Positions 19,450-28,135 of a DNA stretch of 29,531 bases are shown here, piece after piece (the first letter of the stretch is position 1; each line of letters opens with the position of its first letter). Position numbers and translations under genes: made by a program. Under the pieces are notes generated by a model, which saw only the letters and a program-made list of their open reading frames with translations, was not told the origin of the DNA and made no database searches. This DNA comes from JALZAQ01 sp038253885 (GTDB taxonomy: Bacteria > Gemmatimonadota > Gemmatimonadetes > Gemmatimonadales > Gemmatimonadaceae). The DNA is taken from NCBI GenBank assembly GCA_038253885.1, contig JBBSGP010000038.1:1-29531 (forward strand), written 5' to 3'.

Positions 19450-21129
19450 TCAGCGCCGTGATGCGATGGCCGCGCTCACTCCCCACGCGCGCCGATTTCC
19501 GCGAGGCAAGAAGACGGGCAGCTTCGACTGGCTCGTGGGCGCGAGCGCGGAGCCCCACAGCCGAACCGTCAACTCGCGCTGACTCCACAGGGGGAACCCG
19601 ACCGCGAAGGCGGCGCTCTGGGTCAGCGCGCCCGCTGCCGCGACTTCCAGCGCCGGGGCGATGTAGGTCTCATAGGCCACACCGCGACCTTGCGCCGACG
19701 GGATCGTGGCGGTCGGCACGTAACGCGCGATGGTGTACGACAGCGCGACCCGGGCTGACTCTGCAACGCGCCGGTCGAGCTCTGCTCCGCCGCCGGTCGT
19801 CCATCCGCTCACGACCGACTTGAGACTCGTGGCCGCGTCATCCACATCCTGCGCATCGCGCCGGACGAGAAGCAGCACCGAGCCAGCCCACGGCGCCGCT
19901 GCGGCGGGAGTACGCACGTCAGCCGTGAGCAGCAAGCGGCTCGCCCGGTCATCGATTCCCTTCCCCTGCAATTCGGGGCCGTCGGCGCTGCCGCGCTGCG
20001 CGGTAAATTCTGCTCGCGCGCTGGCGAGTGCCACGTCGCGCCGGAGCGATCGTTGCAGCGCAGCGCCGACCCTGTACGCCGATGCGTGCCATCGGTCTGT
20101 CGGCGGGTTTGGCACCACGGTCGAAATCTGGCGGTCATCTGTCCGGGACTCCTCAGCGTACACAGCCCAGGACTGCGCTCCCGCCCCGACCCGCCCTGCG
20201 CCCCCAACTCCCCAGGCCCATCCGCTCCGATCGGCGCGGCGAAAGTAGCCGCCCCTCGTGAAATCGGAGTACGGGACGTCGGCGTAGCCCGCGAGCTGAT
20301 AAACCCTAATTGTTCGCGGGTTCGGTATCAGCGACACGTTCTCAGCCTCGCCGAGCCGCCGTCCGTAGAAACCGAATCGTGCGCGTCCCGACGCGAGCGC
20401 CCGAGCCACACCCACGGTAACGCCACTTCTCGCATCCCGACCGATCAAGGGTCGAGGGGTTCGAACTGACTGGTCCTCCAACACCGAATAGCCGAGCGCA
20501 AGGCCGATCCGCCAGCGGCCGAGTGCCCATCCCTCCGCCCCCTCTAACGTCACGGTCGGCCGCTCCAGGCGGGGTGTGCTCGTATCGGCAGGGAAAAAAG
20601 GATTTGGTCCGTACGGTTGGAGAAAGGCCGCGGTCGTCCCGTTGGCGAGAGTCGTACGCCCGACGGTCAGTCGGCCGATGGCGGCGGAGTGATCGCCAAC
20701 AGGTCGCCAGCCGGCGACGGACACGTTAGCGATTGACTCGTCTTGCGGGTCGAGGGGGCGGCGGTAGCTGCCGGACGTCGAGGCCGACGTCACTGAGAGC
20801 TGTCCCCACCCGCGATCCACCTCATCTGGGAGCGCCGCCGGATTGCCGGCCGTCCAGAAGAGTCCGACGCGCGGCTGCGGAAGCGACAAGAGCGAGTGCA
20901 ACTCGACCGTAGCCGGGGCAACAGCACCGAGCCCGTTCATCGGACCGATCGGAGTCCAGCTCCAGAGCCACGGAGATCCTTCAGGCCCTGGTCGCCCCGC
21001 TGTTGCGCCCGCGGTTTGCGCGAGGGCAGCTGCTGCCGAGAGAATCCCGGCAACCAACACGAACGGCGCGGACCAGAATCCCGGCGCGACGTAGCGTCTC
21101 GGCCTTTTCGCGCTCCGCGATGCGGTCAT
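19450..21129 (-). CDS. DUF6850-type outer-membrane beta-barrel protein
   Basis: A 559-residue exported protein. It has a basic N-terminus (SAKRPRRY), a hydrophobic stretch and a cleavage-like ALAQ near residue 38. The mature part opens with GLFWTAGNPAALPDE, the 'GNPA' motif seen in DUF6850 proteins. It continues as many amphipathic strands (RIGLALGYSVLED, RARFGFYGRRLGEAENVSL, GGGAELDRRVAESARVALSY), as expected of an outer-membrane barrel. Its ATG overlaps the TonB-receptor stop (ATGA), so the two are translationally coupled. From memory, DUF6850, DUF4876 and TonB receptor genes occur together in Bacteroidota; the substrate is unknown. The family name is my recognition and has not been searched. 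Confidence 0.75.
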   Translation of the reverse strand: MTASRSAKRPRRYVAPGFWSAPFVLVAGILSAAAALAQTAGATAGRPGPEGSPWLWSWTPIGPMNGLGAVAPATVELHSLLSLPQPRVGLFWTAGNPAALPDEVDRGWGQLSVTSASTSGSYRRPLDPQDESIANVSVAGWRPVGDHSAAIGRLTVGRTTLANGTTAAFLQPYGPNPFFPADTSTPRLERPTVTLEGAEGWALGRWRIGLALGYSVLEDQSVRTPRPLIGRDARSGVTVGVARALASGRARFGFYGRRLGEAENVSLIPNPRTIRVYQLAGYADVPYSDFTRGGYFRRADRSGWAWGVGGAGRVGAGAQSWAVYAEESRTDDRQISTVVPNPPTDRWHASAYRVGAALQRSLRRDVALASARAEFTAQRGSADGPELQGKGIDDRASRLLLTADVRTPAAAAPWAGSVLLLVRRDAQDVDDAATSLKSVVSGWTTGGGAELDRRVAESARVALSYTIARYVPTATIPSAQGRGVAYETYIAPALEVAAAGALTQSAAFAVGFPLWSQRELTVRLWGSALAPTSQSKLPVFLPRGNRRAWGVSAAIASRR

Positions 21130-23996
21130 CGAAGTCCCGTCAGGGCGCTCGTCGGCAGCGTGAGCTCGACGCCGAAGCGGACGCGAGGGAAGATGCGCGA
21201 AGCGCGCCCCAGAGTCGCTGGCCTACCCAGACGGTCCAGAGCATTGAACGCGTAAAAGGAAACGCGGCCCGTGCCCGCAACGGCCTTGGCGACCTGGAGG
21301 CTGAAAAGCCAATCGGGAAGCGGGGATTGTTGGATGTTGAACAGACCGGAGCGCCGCTGACGAAGATCGGCAAACTGGGCAGCACCCCGTTGCTCCGGCG
21401 GCACGGGAAAGAGTTGTCCGTTACGTGTCACGTAACCCGCGAACGCGAGCGTATCCGTGGCCCCTTCCTGGATGCTGTTCTCCCGGATGAAATACTGGAC
21501 CGTACCCGTGATGATGAGGCCGAGCGCCGGCTCGTGGTGGATGACGCGTCCGGTAGCCAGCGCGCGCTCCCCTCGCTCGAGGCTCCCCAGCCAGTACGGA
21601 CGCCGCCGGATGAGGGAGTCCTGCTGGAAGAGGAAGAGGGCGGAGCGCGCGCCCAGATCGAGCGCGTTGTTCGAGAAGGCACTTCTGACCCACGCGCCCT
21701 GGAGCTCGACCCGTGTATCGATGCGCCGGAGGGGCGGTAACGCGAGCGTCCACTCGACACCGCGGCTGTCGAGGCGATCCAGGTTTGACGGACGGTCGAT
21801 GAAGATAGGCACCGTGTCCACGGCTTGCGCGGGAACGATGTAGTCGGGCCGGCGTCCGGTGCCGACCGAGGAGTCCGTCAGCGCAAAGTGCTCACGCAGG
21901 ATGAAGCCGGTCCCCTGCGCGAAGCCCACTCCACCGGTGATCACATCGTGGAACCCGGTGACCGACATCGCCGCACCGCTCTGGCCGAGGTCGACCTCGA
22001 ACCCGGCCTCTGACTTGTGTCCGACGGAAAAGCCCAGCTTGGGGTTCGTGGGATCGCGGATGAATGTCGTGAGCACGGCGAGACGTTCGGCCGGGTCGGG
22101 TGGAAACCAGTTCACGTTCACAACATCGTAGTACTGCGGCGCCGGATAGAGAGCGTCGAGCGATGGGGTCTTGGCGGTCGTCCCCCACCCGGCACGGAGT
22201 CTCACCCAAGGCCGTGGCGAGAGCTGCGCGTTGAGCCGCGGCTCGATCACCGTGCTCCGCGCGCCCGACGTCCACCAGGTGCCCGCATGCAGAACGTCGA
22301 CACGCGCTCCGGCCTGCAGCTCCAGAGCCATACCGGCCGGCAGCGATCGCCTGAATCGATCGTCGAGGTACAGACCAGTCGTCGCAAGCGGCGGGATGGC
22401 GTCGAAGCGTCGGGGTCGATCGAATCCGTTCACCCCGTTGAACGTCACCTGGGGCGGGAACTCGATCGCGAATTGGTAGCCGGGACCACCGTTCCATTCG
22501 CGCCGGAGCTCGGAGCCCACTCGGAGAGCGTGGGTCCCTCCGAGCCACTCCGGAGCGGCAACGGCCTCGAGCCGGGAGTAGACGTGCCACGGATCGCCAC
22601 TGAGTCGGACGGCAGCTGGGTACTCGCCGAGTACGAAGTGTCCGACGGTCCGCCCCTCGGTGAGCCGATCGGTGAAGGGGCTCGCGCCGCGAAGGAGAAG
22701 TTCCTGGCTCACCGTGCGCTGCCACTCCCGCTCGAGCGACAGCGTCAACTCCACATGCGTCCCTGTGAGCGATCCGGAGCGAGCCCGCTCACTGAGCCGC
22801 ATTCCGCCACTCCGGTCGCTCTGATAGGAGCCGGGACGGACGTCGGGCTCCTCGGGCTGCTGGAGGTACAGCTGGTCGAGCGAGGCGCGCGTGTCAAAGG
22901 TGAGCCGTCCGTCGCCCGCTCCCGCCTCCCCGTCCGAGCCGAAGACGGCGCGGTGCGAGCCGGTGGCGGTGATGCGCCACACATTCGCATCGTTGAGCCC
23001 GGGCTGGAGCTTTGTCGTCGCGGCGTCGAGCGAGGCGGCGGCGGTCTTGCCCGCGCGAGCGGCCCAGCCTCCTGTGAAGCTGGCCTCGGTCGTACGCGGG
23101 TCATAACGAGCGAGAAGATCCGGCTCGACGATGCCGGCCCGCGTGTCGACGATGATCGCACCCTGCGTGAGGTCGCCGTAGCGGGCCGACGGAACGCCAC
23201 GGATCACCTCCACACGCTCGAGCGCGGCGGCCGGAATCCGCCTCAGGTCCACTCCGCCGCCCGCCGATGTCGGGGCGATGATCTCGCCGCGTGTGCCGGT
23301 CGACTGGAGATTGACGTTGTTCGACAGCGGCACGCCATCGAGAATGATGAGGGTGCCGAAGGCGCCGAGCTGCTCGGCCGTTCCCGACGTTGTCGGAACC
23401 GTGCGCAGCGAGATCTGCTGCACGTTGTCCAATCCGGGAGGTGAGAGCGGGATGCCGGGCAGGAGCTCGAGCACGCCCGCGAGACTTACCGCGTTCTGGT
23501 TCGCAATGGCCTCGCGCGTGATCACGCTCGCCGTACCCAGCTCGCCGCGCGCCCGACCGGCGGCGTCGGCGGTGACCTGGACGCTCGGGAGCCGCAGCGA
23601 CGCGCGCGCCATCTCGATGTCGCGCGTCAGGGAGCCCGACGCCGGCACGGTGAGCTGCACGCGCGTGGCTGCATAGCCGAGTCGGCGCACGAGCAGCACC
23701 TGGGGCCCGGATGGCACTCCGGTAAGTTGGTAGGCTCCCATGCTGTCGGTGATCGCGACAAGGGGAGCGCTCTCGACAGCAACGGTAGCCGACACGACCG
23801 GTTGCCTGCTTTCGGCGGCCACGACGCGGCCGCTGATGCGGGTGCCTGGCCGGCTTGCCGGCTGCTGTGCGGATGACAGCGTGGCGCTGGCGCACATCCA
23901 TGCAACGAAGCAGAAAGCAATCCTCTGTGCGCGGCGAGCCCTCCTCGTAAGGGCGAGCCGATCACGCCGGGGGTCGCCCAATGCCAAGTCCTCCAC
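21126..23996 (-). CDS. TonB-dependent receptor with N-terminal carboxypeptidase-regulatory-like domain
   Basis: A 956-residue outer-membrane active transporter. The GTG start at 23996 shares one base with the upstream stop (TAGTG). A signal sequence follows (RIAFCFVAWMCASATLSSAQ, residues 25-44). Residues 53-130 form a carboxypeptidase-regulatory-like domain (ISGRVVAAESRQPVVSATV then GVPSGPQVLLVRRLGYAA), often found in large-substrate receptors. Residues about 138-290 are the plug (VQVTAD, VLELLPGIP, LIILDGVPLSN, RVEVIRGVPSARYGDLTQGA). The rest is a long strand-rich barrel with FSVGHKSEAGFEVDLGQSG and TSGARSTVIEPRLNAQLSPR. The substrate is unknown. Its neighbours suggest it works with the DUF4876 lipoproteins at the surface. 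Confidence 0.93.
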   Translation of the reverse strand: MEDLALGDPRRDRLALTRRARRAQRIAFCFVAWMCASATLSSAQQPASRPGTRISGRVVAAESRQPVVSATVAVESAPLVAITDSMGAYQLTGVPSGPQVLLVRRLGYAATRVQLTVPASGSLTRDIEMARASLRLPSVQVTADAAGRARGELGTASVITREAIANQNAVSLAGVLELLPGIPLSPPGLDNVQQISLRTVPTTSGTAEQLGAFGTLIILDGVPLSNNVNLQSTGTRGEIIAPTSAGGGVDLRRIPAAALERVEVIRGVPSARYGDLTQGAIIVDTRAGIVEPDLLARYDPRTTEASFTGGWAARAGKTAAASLDAATTKLQPGLNDANVWRITATGSHRAVFGSDGEAGAGDGRLTFDTRASLDQLYLQQPEEPDVRPGSYQSDRSGGMRLSERARSGSLTGTHVELTLSLEREWQRTVSQELLLRGASPFTDRLTEGRTVGHFVLGEYPAAVRLSGDPWHVYSRLEAVAAPEWLGGTHALRVGSELRREWNGGPGYQFAIEFPPQVTFNGVNGFDRPRRFDAIPPLATTGLYLDDRFRRSLPAGMALELQAGARVDVLHAGTWWTSGARSTVIEPRLNAQLSPRPWVRLRAGWGTTAKTPSLDALYPAPQYYDVVNVNWFPPDPAERLAVLTTFIRDPTNPKLGFSVGHKSEAGFEVDLGQSGAAMSVTGFHDVITGGVGFAQGTGFILREHFALTDSSVGTGRRPDYIVPAQAVDTVPIFIDRPSNLDRLDSRGVEWTLALPPLRRIDTRVELQGAWVRSAFSNNALDLGARSALFLFQQDSLIRRRPYWLGSLERGERALATGRVIHHEPALGLIITGTVQYFIRENSIQEGATDTLAFAGYVTRNGQLFPVPPEQRGAAQFADLRQRRSGLFNIQQSPLPDWLFSLQVAKAVAGTGRVSFYAFNALDRLGRPATLGRASRIFPRVRFGVELTLPTSALTGLR

Positions 23997-25301
23997 TACG
24001 GGACGCTGAAGGGCGATGCCGGCGCGACCTCGAAGTCGGCGGCCGAATTGTGCGAGCGCTGCAGGAGCGCGTGCCCCTCGGCAGTCCTGAATAGCACGCG
24101 CCGGTGCAACGACCGCACGTCTACCTCACCAATGACGGCCTCGGCGGCATCGAGGGCAGGAACCACCGAGATCGAGCAGTCGGGAGAGGTGTTTCGGTAG
24201 TCGGTCCTGTGCGTGACGACATCCAGCCAGGCACCCACCGGAATGCGGACGTGACCCGCATTGCCAAAAGGCGGGTCGTTCCTCCGAGGAAGCGTGTCTA
24301 CGTTCAGCGGCTCGGCCAGGCCGATCACTTCGCGTAACTCATAGGAGGTCCATCCCTGTCCCTGCGGTTGACCGCCATCGCGGGGGCCGATGGAAATCAT
24401 CGGGAGCGCGAGAGGATTTTTCACGTCCGCGCCCCCGACGACCTCGAACTGCGCTCGAGACAGGTCGAGATAGCCCGGCTCTGCGCGACCTGTCGGTGGT
24501 CGATCGCGTCGGTCGCGAGCACCACCGCCTGCCCCGCTTGGAGGGGTGGCGAGTTCGGCGGAAAACGATAGATGTACTGGGCCCACACACCCTCCGGATC
24601 GTCCATGAAGGGCGCCCAGGTCGCACAGTTGTTCCCAGGCCTGTAATCTGCCCAGCCCGGAAAGCCATCGAAAAAGATCTTACCGGCGAGGGCAATGGTG
24701 GCATCCGAGTGGTTGTACACTTTGAGGTAGTGGCCGAACATGTAGAAAATGCCGCTCGGCAACGGGGGGTCGTCCCGGTAGACCTCACTAACCAGAAGGG
24801 AGCCACTTCCCGTGCCTACCAGCTCCAGCGCGGGCTGCCGGGCGGTGGAGTCCACCGTTACGGTGACGCGCCGGCGACCAGATCCTCGCCCGCTGTCCGC
24901 ACCGCGGTGCGCTCGCTATTAGAGAGCGGGCGAAGACCAAGCAGCCGATAGGTGCCCGTAGCGACCCCTACGAATTTTGCGCGGCCGGCCGGGTCAGCAA
25001 CCACCGTATCTGCAGACGCGAGCGGCTGGCCAGCGGCGTTGATGAGCTGCGCAATGACAGTCGCACCGGGCACGCCTGCCGGCCAGCCAAGGGCGCGCGC
25101 CGCAGGGCCATCCGCGAACGCTGAGCGGGTTTGCACGGTAAAGTCAAATTGCGTCGGGGGACCGGACACATCGCGCCTCCCCGAGCAGCCCGCTAGGAGC
25201 ACCATCCCGAACAAGAACGCGCGGCCCAGAAGAGCTCGGCGGCTTGTCGCACACCGAGTCCGGAATTCTCGTGAAAAAAGGAGCGAGTCTGGTAGGTCCA
25301 T
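23996..25301 (-). pseudogene. DUF4876 lipoprotein, second copy, broken by two frameshifts
   Basis: The ATG at 25301 gives a lipoprotein N-terminus (GMVLLAGC) and a domain nearly identical to the intact copy at 25400. Near 24865-24876 a net seven-base loss, compared with the intact copy, shifts the frame. The next frame (SGSLLVSEVYRDDPPLPSGI to DAIDHRQV) runs to about 24490, where one base is missing. The third frame (PGYLDLSRAQFEVVGGAD to APASPFSVP) ends TAG at 23998-23996. All parts are conserved with few internal changes, so the damage is recent or a sequencing artefact. The last frame still overlaps the receptor start. Confidence 0.85.
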
Positions 25302-25399
25302 AAGTACTAGCGTTGGTCGCTCGCGGCTCTTGACGATGCCCTGGCCCTCACGGCATCCGGCGTCGCAGGCGGCCGTGATAGCGTCGCAAAGAAAGCCTC

Positions 25400-26722
25400 T
25401 TACGGAACGCTAAACGGCGAAGCCGGCGCGACCTCGAAGTCGGCGGCCGAATTGTGCGAGCGCAGCAGGAGCGCGTGGCCCAAGGGAGTCGTGAACAGCA
25501 CACGCCGGTGCAGCGACCGCACGTCCACCTCACCGATAACTGCCTCCGCGGCATCGATCGCCGGAACGACTGATAATGGGCACTCTGGGGCACGAGCTAC
25601 ATAGTCGGTCTTGTACGTGACGACATCCAGCAGCGCTCCAATCGGAATGCGGGCCAACCCAGCGCCAAAAGGTGGGTCATTCTTCTTAGGTAGTGTGTCT
25701 ACATTGAGCGGCTCGGCCAGCCCGATGACTTCGCGTACTAAGTACGACGTCCATCCGTGTCCCAGGGGTTGACCGCCGTCGCGAGGGCCGACCGAGATCA
25801 TCTGAAGCGCGAGGGGATTTCTCACATCCGCGCCTCCCACGAACTCATACTGCGCCCGCGAGAGGTCGAAGTACCCTGGCCCGGTGTTCACTTGCCGATG
25901 ATCAATCGCGTCGCTGGCGAGCACAACGGCCTGCCCTGCTTGGAGCGGAGGCGAGTTCGGCGGAAAGCGGTAGATGTAGTCGGCCCACACGCCGGCCGGA
26001 TCGTCCATGTAGGGCGCGTAAAACGCGCAGTCGTTGCCGGGCCGATAATCATAGTAGCTTTGAAAACCACTGAAGAAAATCTTTCCCGCGAGCGCAATCG
26101 TCGTGTCAGAGTTGTTGTAGACCTTGAGGTAGTGGTCGAAAACGTAAAAGATGCCGCTTGGCATCGGGGGATCGTCCCGGTAAATCTCGCTGATCAGCAG
26201 CGACCCGCTTTCTGTGCCGCCCAACTCGAGCTCGGGCTGCCGGGCAGTCGAGTCCACCGTGACCGTGCCCCGTCCCACAAAGGCGACCAGATCCTGGCCA
26301 GCTGCTCGCACCGTGGTGCGCTCACTTGCCGACAGTGCGCGGAGGCCAAGCAACCGGTAGGTGCCCTGAGCCAGCCCCACAAACTTTGCGCGGCCGGCTG
26401 CGTCGGCGATTACTGTATCGGCAGACGCGAGTGGCTGGCCGGCGGCGTTAATAAGCTGGGCTATGACAGCCGCACCGGGCACACCCGCCGGCCAGCCGAG
26501 GGCGCGGGCCGCAGGGCCGTTTGCGAAGGCTGGACGGGTCTGCACGGTAAAATCAAATTGGGTCGGGGGGCCGGAGACGTCTCGGCTTCCCGAGCAGGCC
26601 GCGAGGAGCACCATGCCGAATCGCAACGCGGCGCCCGAAAAAACGCGGGGCGCTGAGCGCCCCGGCCTATGTCGTCGCGGAGAAAGGGAGACGGAGGTTA
26701 CGGCCACGGCTGCGAATACCAC
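25400..26722 (-). CDS. DUF4876 domain surface lipoprotein, intact copy
   Basis: 440 residues from a GTG at 26722; the start is uncertain because no ribosome site is seen. A hydrophobic segment leads to the lipobox LLAAC (Cys43). Residues about 55-160 form a carboxypeptidase-regulatory or Ig-like domain (VIAQLINAAGQPLASADT, GTYRLLGLRALS). From about residue 173 the DUF4876 part has SLLISEIYRDDPP, YLKVYNNSDTTIALAGK, FPPNSPPLQAGQAVVLASDA and YFDLSRAQYEFVGGADV. This resembles lamin-tail-like domains, with a conserved C-terminus (GEVDVRSLHRRVLF, SHNSAADFEV). DUF4876 has no known function. It is probably lipid-anchored at the cell surface beside the TonB receptor. A broken copy follows after 98 bases. 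Confidence 0.85.
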   Translation of the reverse strand: MVFAAVAVTSVSLSPRRHRPGRSAPRVFSGAALRFGMVLLAACSGSRDVSGPPTQFDFTVQTRPAFANGPAARALGWPAGVPGAAVIAQLINAAGQPLASADTVIADAAGRAKFVGLAQGTYRLLGLRALSASERTTVRAAGQDLVAFVGRGTVTVDSTARQPELELGGTESGSLLISEIYRDDPPMPSGIFYVFDHYLKVYNNSDTTIALAGKIFFSGFQSYYDYRPGNDCAFYAPYMDDPAGVWADYIYRFPPNSPPLQAGQAVVLASDAIDHRQVNTGPGYFDLSRAQYEFVGGADVRNPLALQMISVGPRDGGQPLGHGWTSYLVREVIGLAEPLNVDTLPKKNDPPFGAGLARIPIGALLDVVTYKTDYVARAPECPLSVVPAIDAAEAVIGEVDVRSLHRRVLFTTPLGHALLLRSHNSAADFEVAPASPFSVP

Positions 26723-26750
26723 GAATAGGATGATCGCACGGCTCTAAACA

Positions 26751-26780
26751 ATTGTTGTGGGCCGACGCTGCATATGTCAA
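26751..26780 (-). promoter_or_regulatory. Likely promoter of the DUF4876-TonB receptor genes
   Basis: On the minus strand, TTGACA (26780-26775) is followed by 18 bases and AACAAT (26756-26751), a 4/6 match to the -10. The -10 lies in the 10-base palindrome AACAATTGTT (26747-26756), a possible operator. The GTG of the intact DUF4876 gene is about 28 bases further on. Confidence 0.45.
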
Positions 26781-26853
26781 GCTTGGAGCACTCATCGGCA
26801 GGCAAAAGAGTAAACCAACCAATCTCTTCACGGCTCGGGGATCAACCGTGCGG

Positions 26854-26897
26854 GCGGTCATGCCAGCGATCCCTGCTTCGTTGGGTGGCATGACCGC
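26854..26897. repeat. Perfect 12-bp inverted repeat, 20-base loop
   Basis: GCGGTCATGCCA (26854-26865) pairs exactly with TGGCATGACCGC (26886-26897). It lies between the cysteine-rich peptide gene and the DUF4876 gene. Neither side has a T run, so it is not a simple terminator. An RNA processing or stability hairpin, or a binding site, is possible. Confidence 0.75.
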
Positions 26898-26927
26898 TCC
26901 GGTCTGGGCATCAGATACAACTATTCT

Positions 26928-27171
26928 CTAGATGTAGCACGTGCAACAGGTCGACGAGGTGCAAACGCCTGTGTACTGGCCCCCATAATAATAGGTGCAA
27001 TTATCCTGACAGCTGACGGTTCCACATCCTCCCGGCATCGGAATCATGCAATAGTTTGCCTTTGTGGCGGCGTTCGTCGGGGCAGATTGTTGCGGCCTCG
27101 AGCGCCCCGAATCCGAGCGATGGAACGAGAACCAGGGCCATGAAGATCCGAGCGATTCGGTGAGTGCGCAT
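26928..27171 (-). CDS. Small exported cysteine-rich peptide, defensin-like cysteine spacing; needs one frameshift
   Basis: The ATG at 27171 has GGAGG five bases upstream. The first frame gives a signal peptide (MRTHRIARIFMALVLVPSLG, FGALEA) but runs on without pattern to a TAA at 27001. In the neighbouring frame, without a start codon of its own, the sequence from about 27060 to the TAG at 26930-26928 reads NYCMIPMPGGCGTVSC, QDNCTYYYGG, QYTGVCTSSTCCTCYI. It has eight cysteines spaced C-x7-C-x4-C-x3-C-x11-C-x4-CC-x-C. CxxxC, GxC and CxC are the signature of the CS-alpha-beta (defensin) fold. A +1 shift between about 27060 and 27110 joins signal and cysteine part. The gap may be a sequencing error, recent decay or programmed frameshifting. 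A thioredoxin-like gene lies 108 bases upstream. Confidence 0.6.
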
Positions 27172-27279
27172 GATTTCCTCCGGTGTAGCGGTGAAAAGGG
27201 GACTATCTGCCTACGGACGTGCTGCTGCTTGTAGCTCTGTCTGACGAGCGGGGGCCCTCAGTCGCACGGCAGCGATGAC

Positions 27280-27831
27280 CTAGTCGAGCCCCGGTCCCCC
27301 ATCAAGCTCACCACCCCGTGCGTACACCGTGCGTCCGCCCGAGTCCAACACGAACAGCTGGGGTACGATACGAACCCGATAGAGCAAAGCGAGCCGGTGC
27401 ACAGGAAGAGGGATCACGGGAACCCGCAGCCCGATTCGGTCAACCAGCCGTCGCGCCGATGCCGCGGAATCCACGGCGATAGCATAGACCCGGGCGCGGG
27501 GATTCGTCTGCGTGGCGAGCGTCGAGTCGAGGGCGGCCACGGCGCCGAGCGACTTGACGCAATACGCACAGGTCGACGAGAAGAAGAACAAGACCTGCCG
27601 ATCATCGGTGCTGCTCTCTCCGACGGTCACCGTGTCCCCGTCGAGCGTGTGAGCCTGGAAGCTCGGGACCAATAACCCGGGATGAGGCTCAGTAAATCGC
27701 CGGATGAGATCCTGGTTGCGCAGCTTGAGGTTGTGACTCTGAATCGCCAACACGACGACCATGGCTGCGCTTGCCACGAGTGCAGCCGTTCCGAGATGCT
27801 GAGCCAGGTCGTGAAGTGAGCGATATCCCAC
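27280..27831 (-). CDS. Membrane-anchored thioredoxin-like (TlpA/MauD-type) protein
   Basis: A 183-residue thiol-disulfide protein. From the GTG at 27831 an N-terminal membrane segment (residues 12-31, TAALVASAAMVVVLAIQ) anchors the domain, which should face the periplasm. The redoxin fold follows: VPSFQAHTLDGDTVTV, the strand VLFFFSS, the active site C88-A-Y-C91, and VPQLFVLDSGG with the cis-proline. The length fits MauD/TlpA relatives. It is the first gene on this strand ahead of the cysteine-rich peptide, so it may oxidise or reduce that peptide's disulfides. No ribosome site is seen at the GTG, so the exact start is open. Confidence 0.85.
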   Translation of the reverse strand: MGYRSLHDLAQHLGTAALVASAAMVVVLAIQSHNLKLRNQDLIRRFTEPHPGLLVPSFQAHTLDGDTVTVGESSTDDRQVLFFFSSTCAYCVKSLGAVAALDSTLATQTNPRARVYAIAVDSAASARRLVDRIGLRVPVIPLPVHRLALLYRVRIVPQLFVLDSGGRTVYARGGELDGGPGLD

Positions 27832-28135
27832 TTTGTTCGGAAAGGTGACAGTCCGCGAGTCAGCGAAATGGCTGGACTACGCCGTAAACAGATGGTACTG
27901 CTGACGCCATGATTGGGCTAGACATTATTGAGACAGCGACCGGTCAAATCAGGACAATTTTGCACCAGCGGCCGAAGTGAACCCGGAGCTGGCCAGCGGA
28001 GGTGGAAAGGTTGTGGCCTTCGAGGCACATCGCTCGTAGCGGATCGCACGTCGCCCGCCGGGTTACAAGCTCTTCACGCCGCCCGCCGGGTCACAAGCTC
28101 TTCACGCCGTCGTGAAGCCGAAGACGTAGGAGGGT
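27832..28135. other. Non-coding region with tandem repeat
   Basis: It should hold the promoter for the minus-strand thioredoxin gene. AATAAT near 27930 on the minus strand could be a -10, but no good -35 accompanies it. An 81-codon plus-strand frame (27928-28173) has no family features. The tandem repeat at 28053-28108 is listed separately. Confidence 0.35.
28053..28108. repeat. Two tandem 28-bp repeats
   Basis: 28053-28080 and 28081-28108 are the same 28 bases, starting GCCCGCCGGGT, with one T/C difference. The second copy runs into the hairpin CTTCACG-CCGT-CGTGAAG. It looks like a local duplication. There are only two units and no spacers, so it is not a CRISPR. Confidence 0.9.

Noticed and set aside
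28053..28108. Possible CRISPR
   Set aside because: Only two abutting units without spacers.
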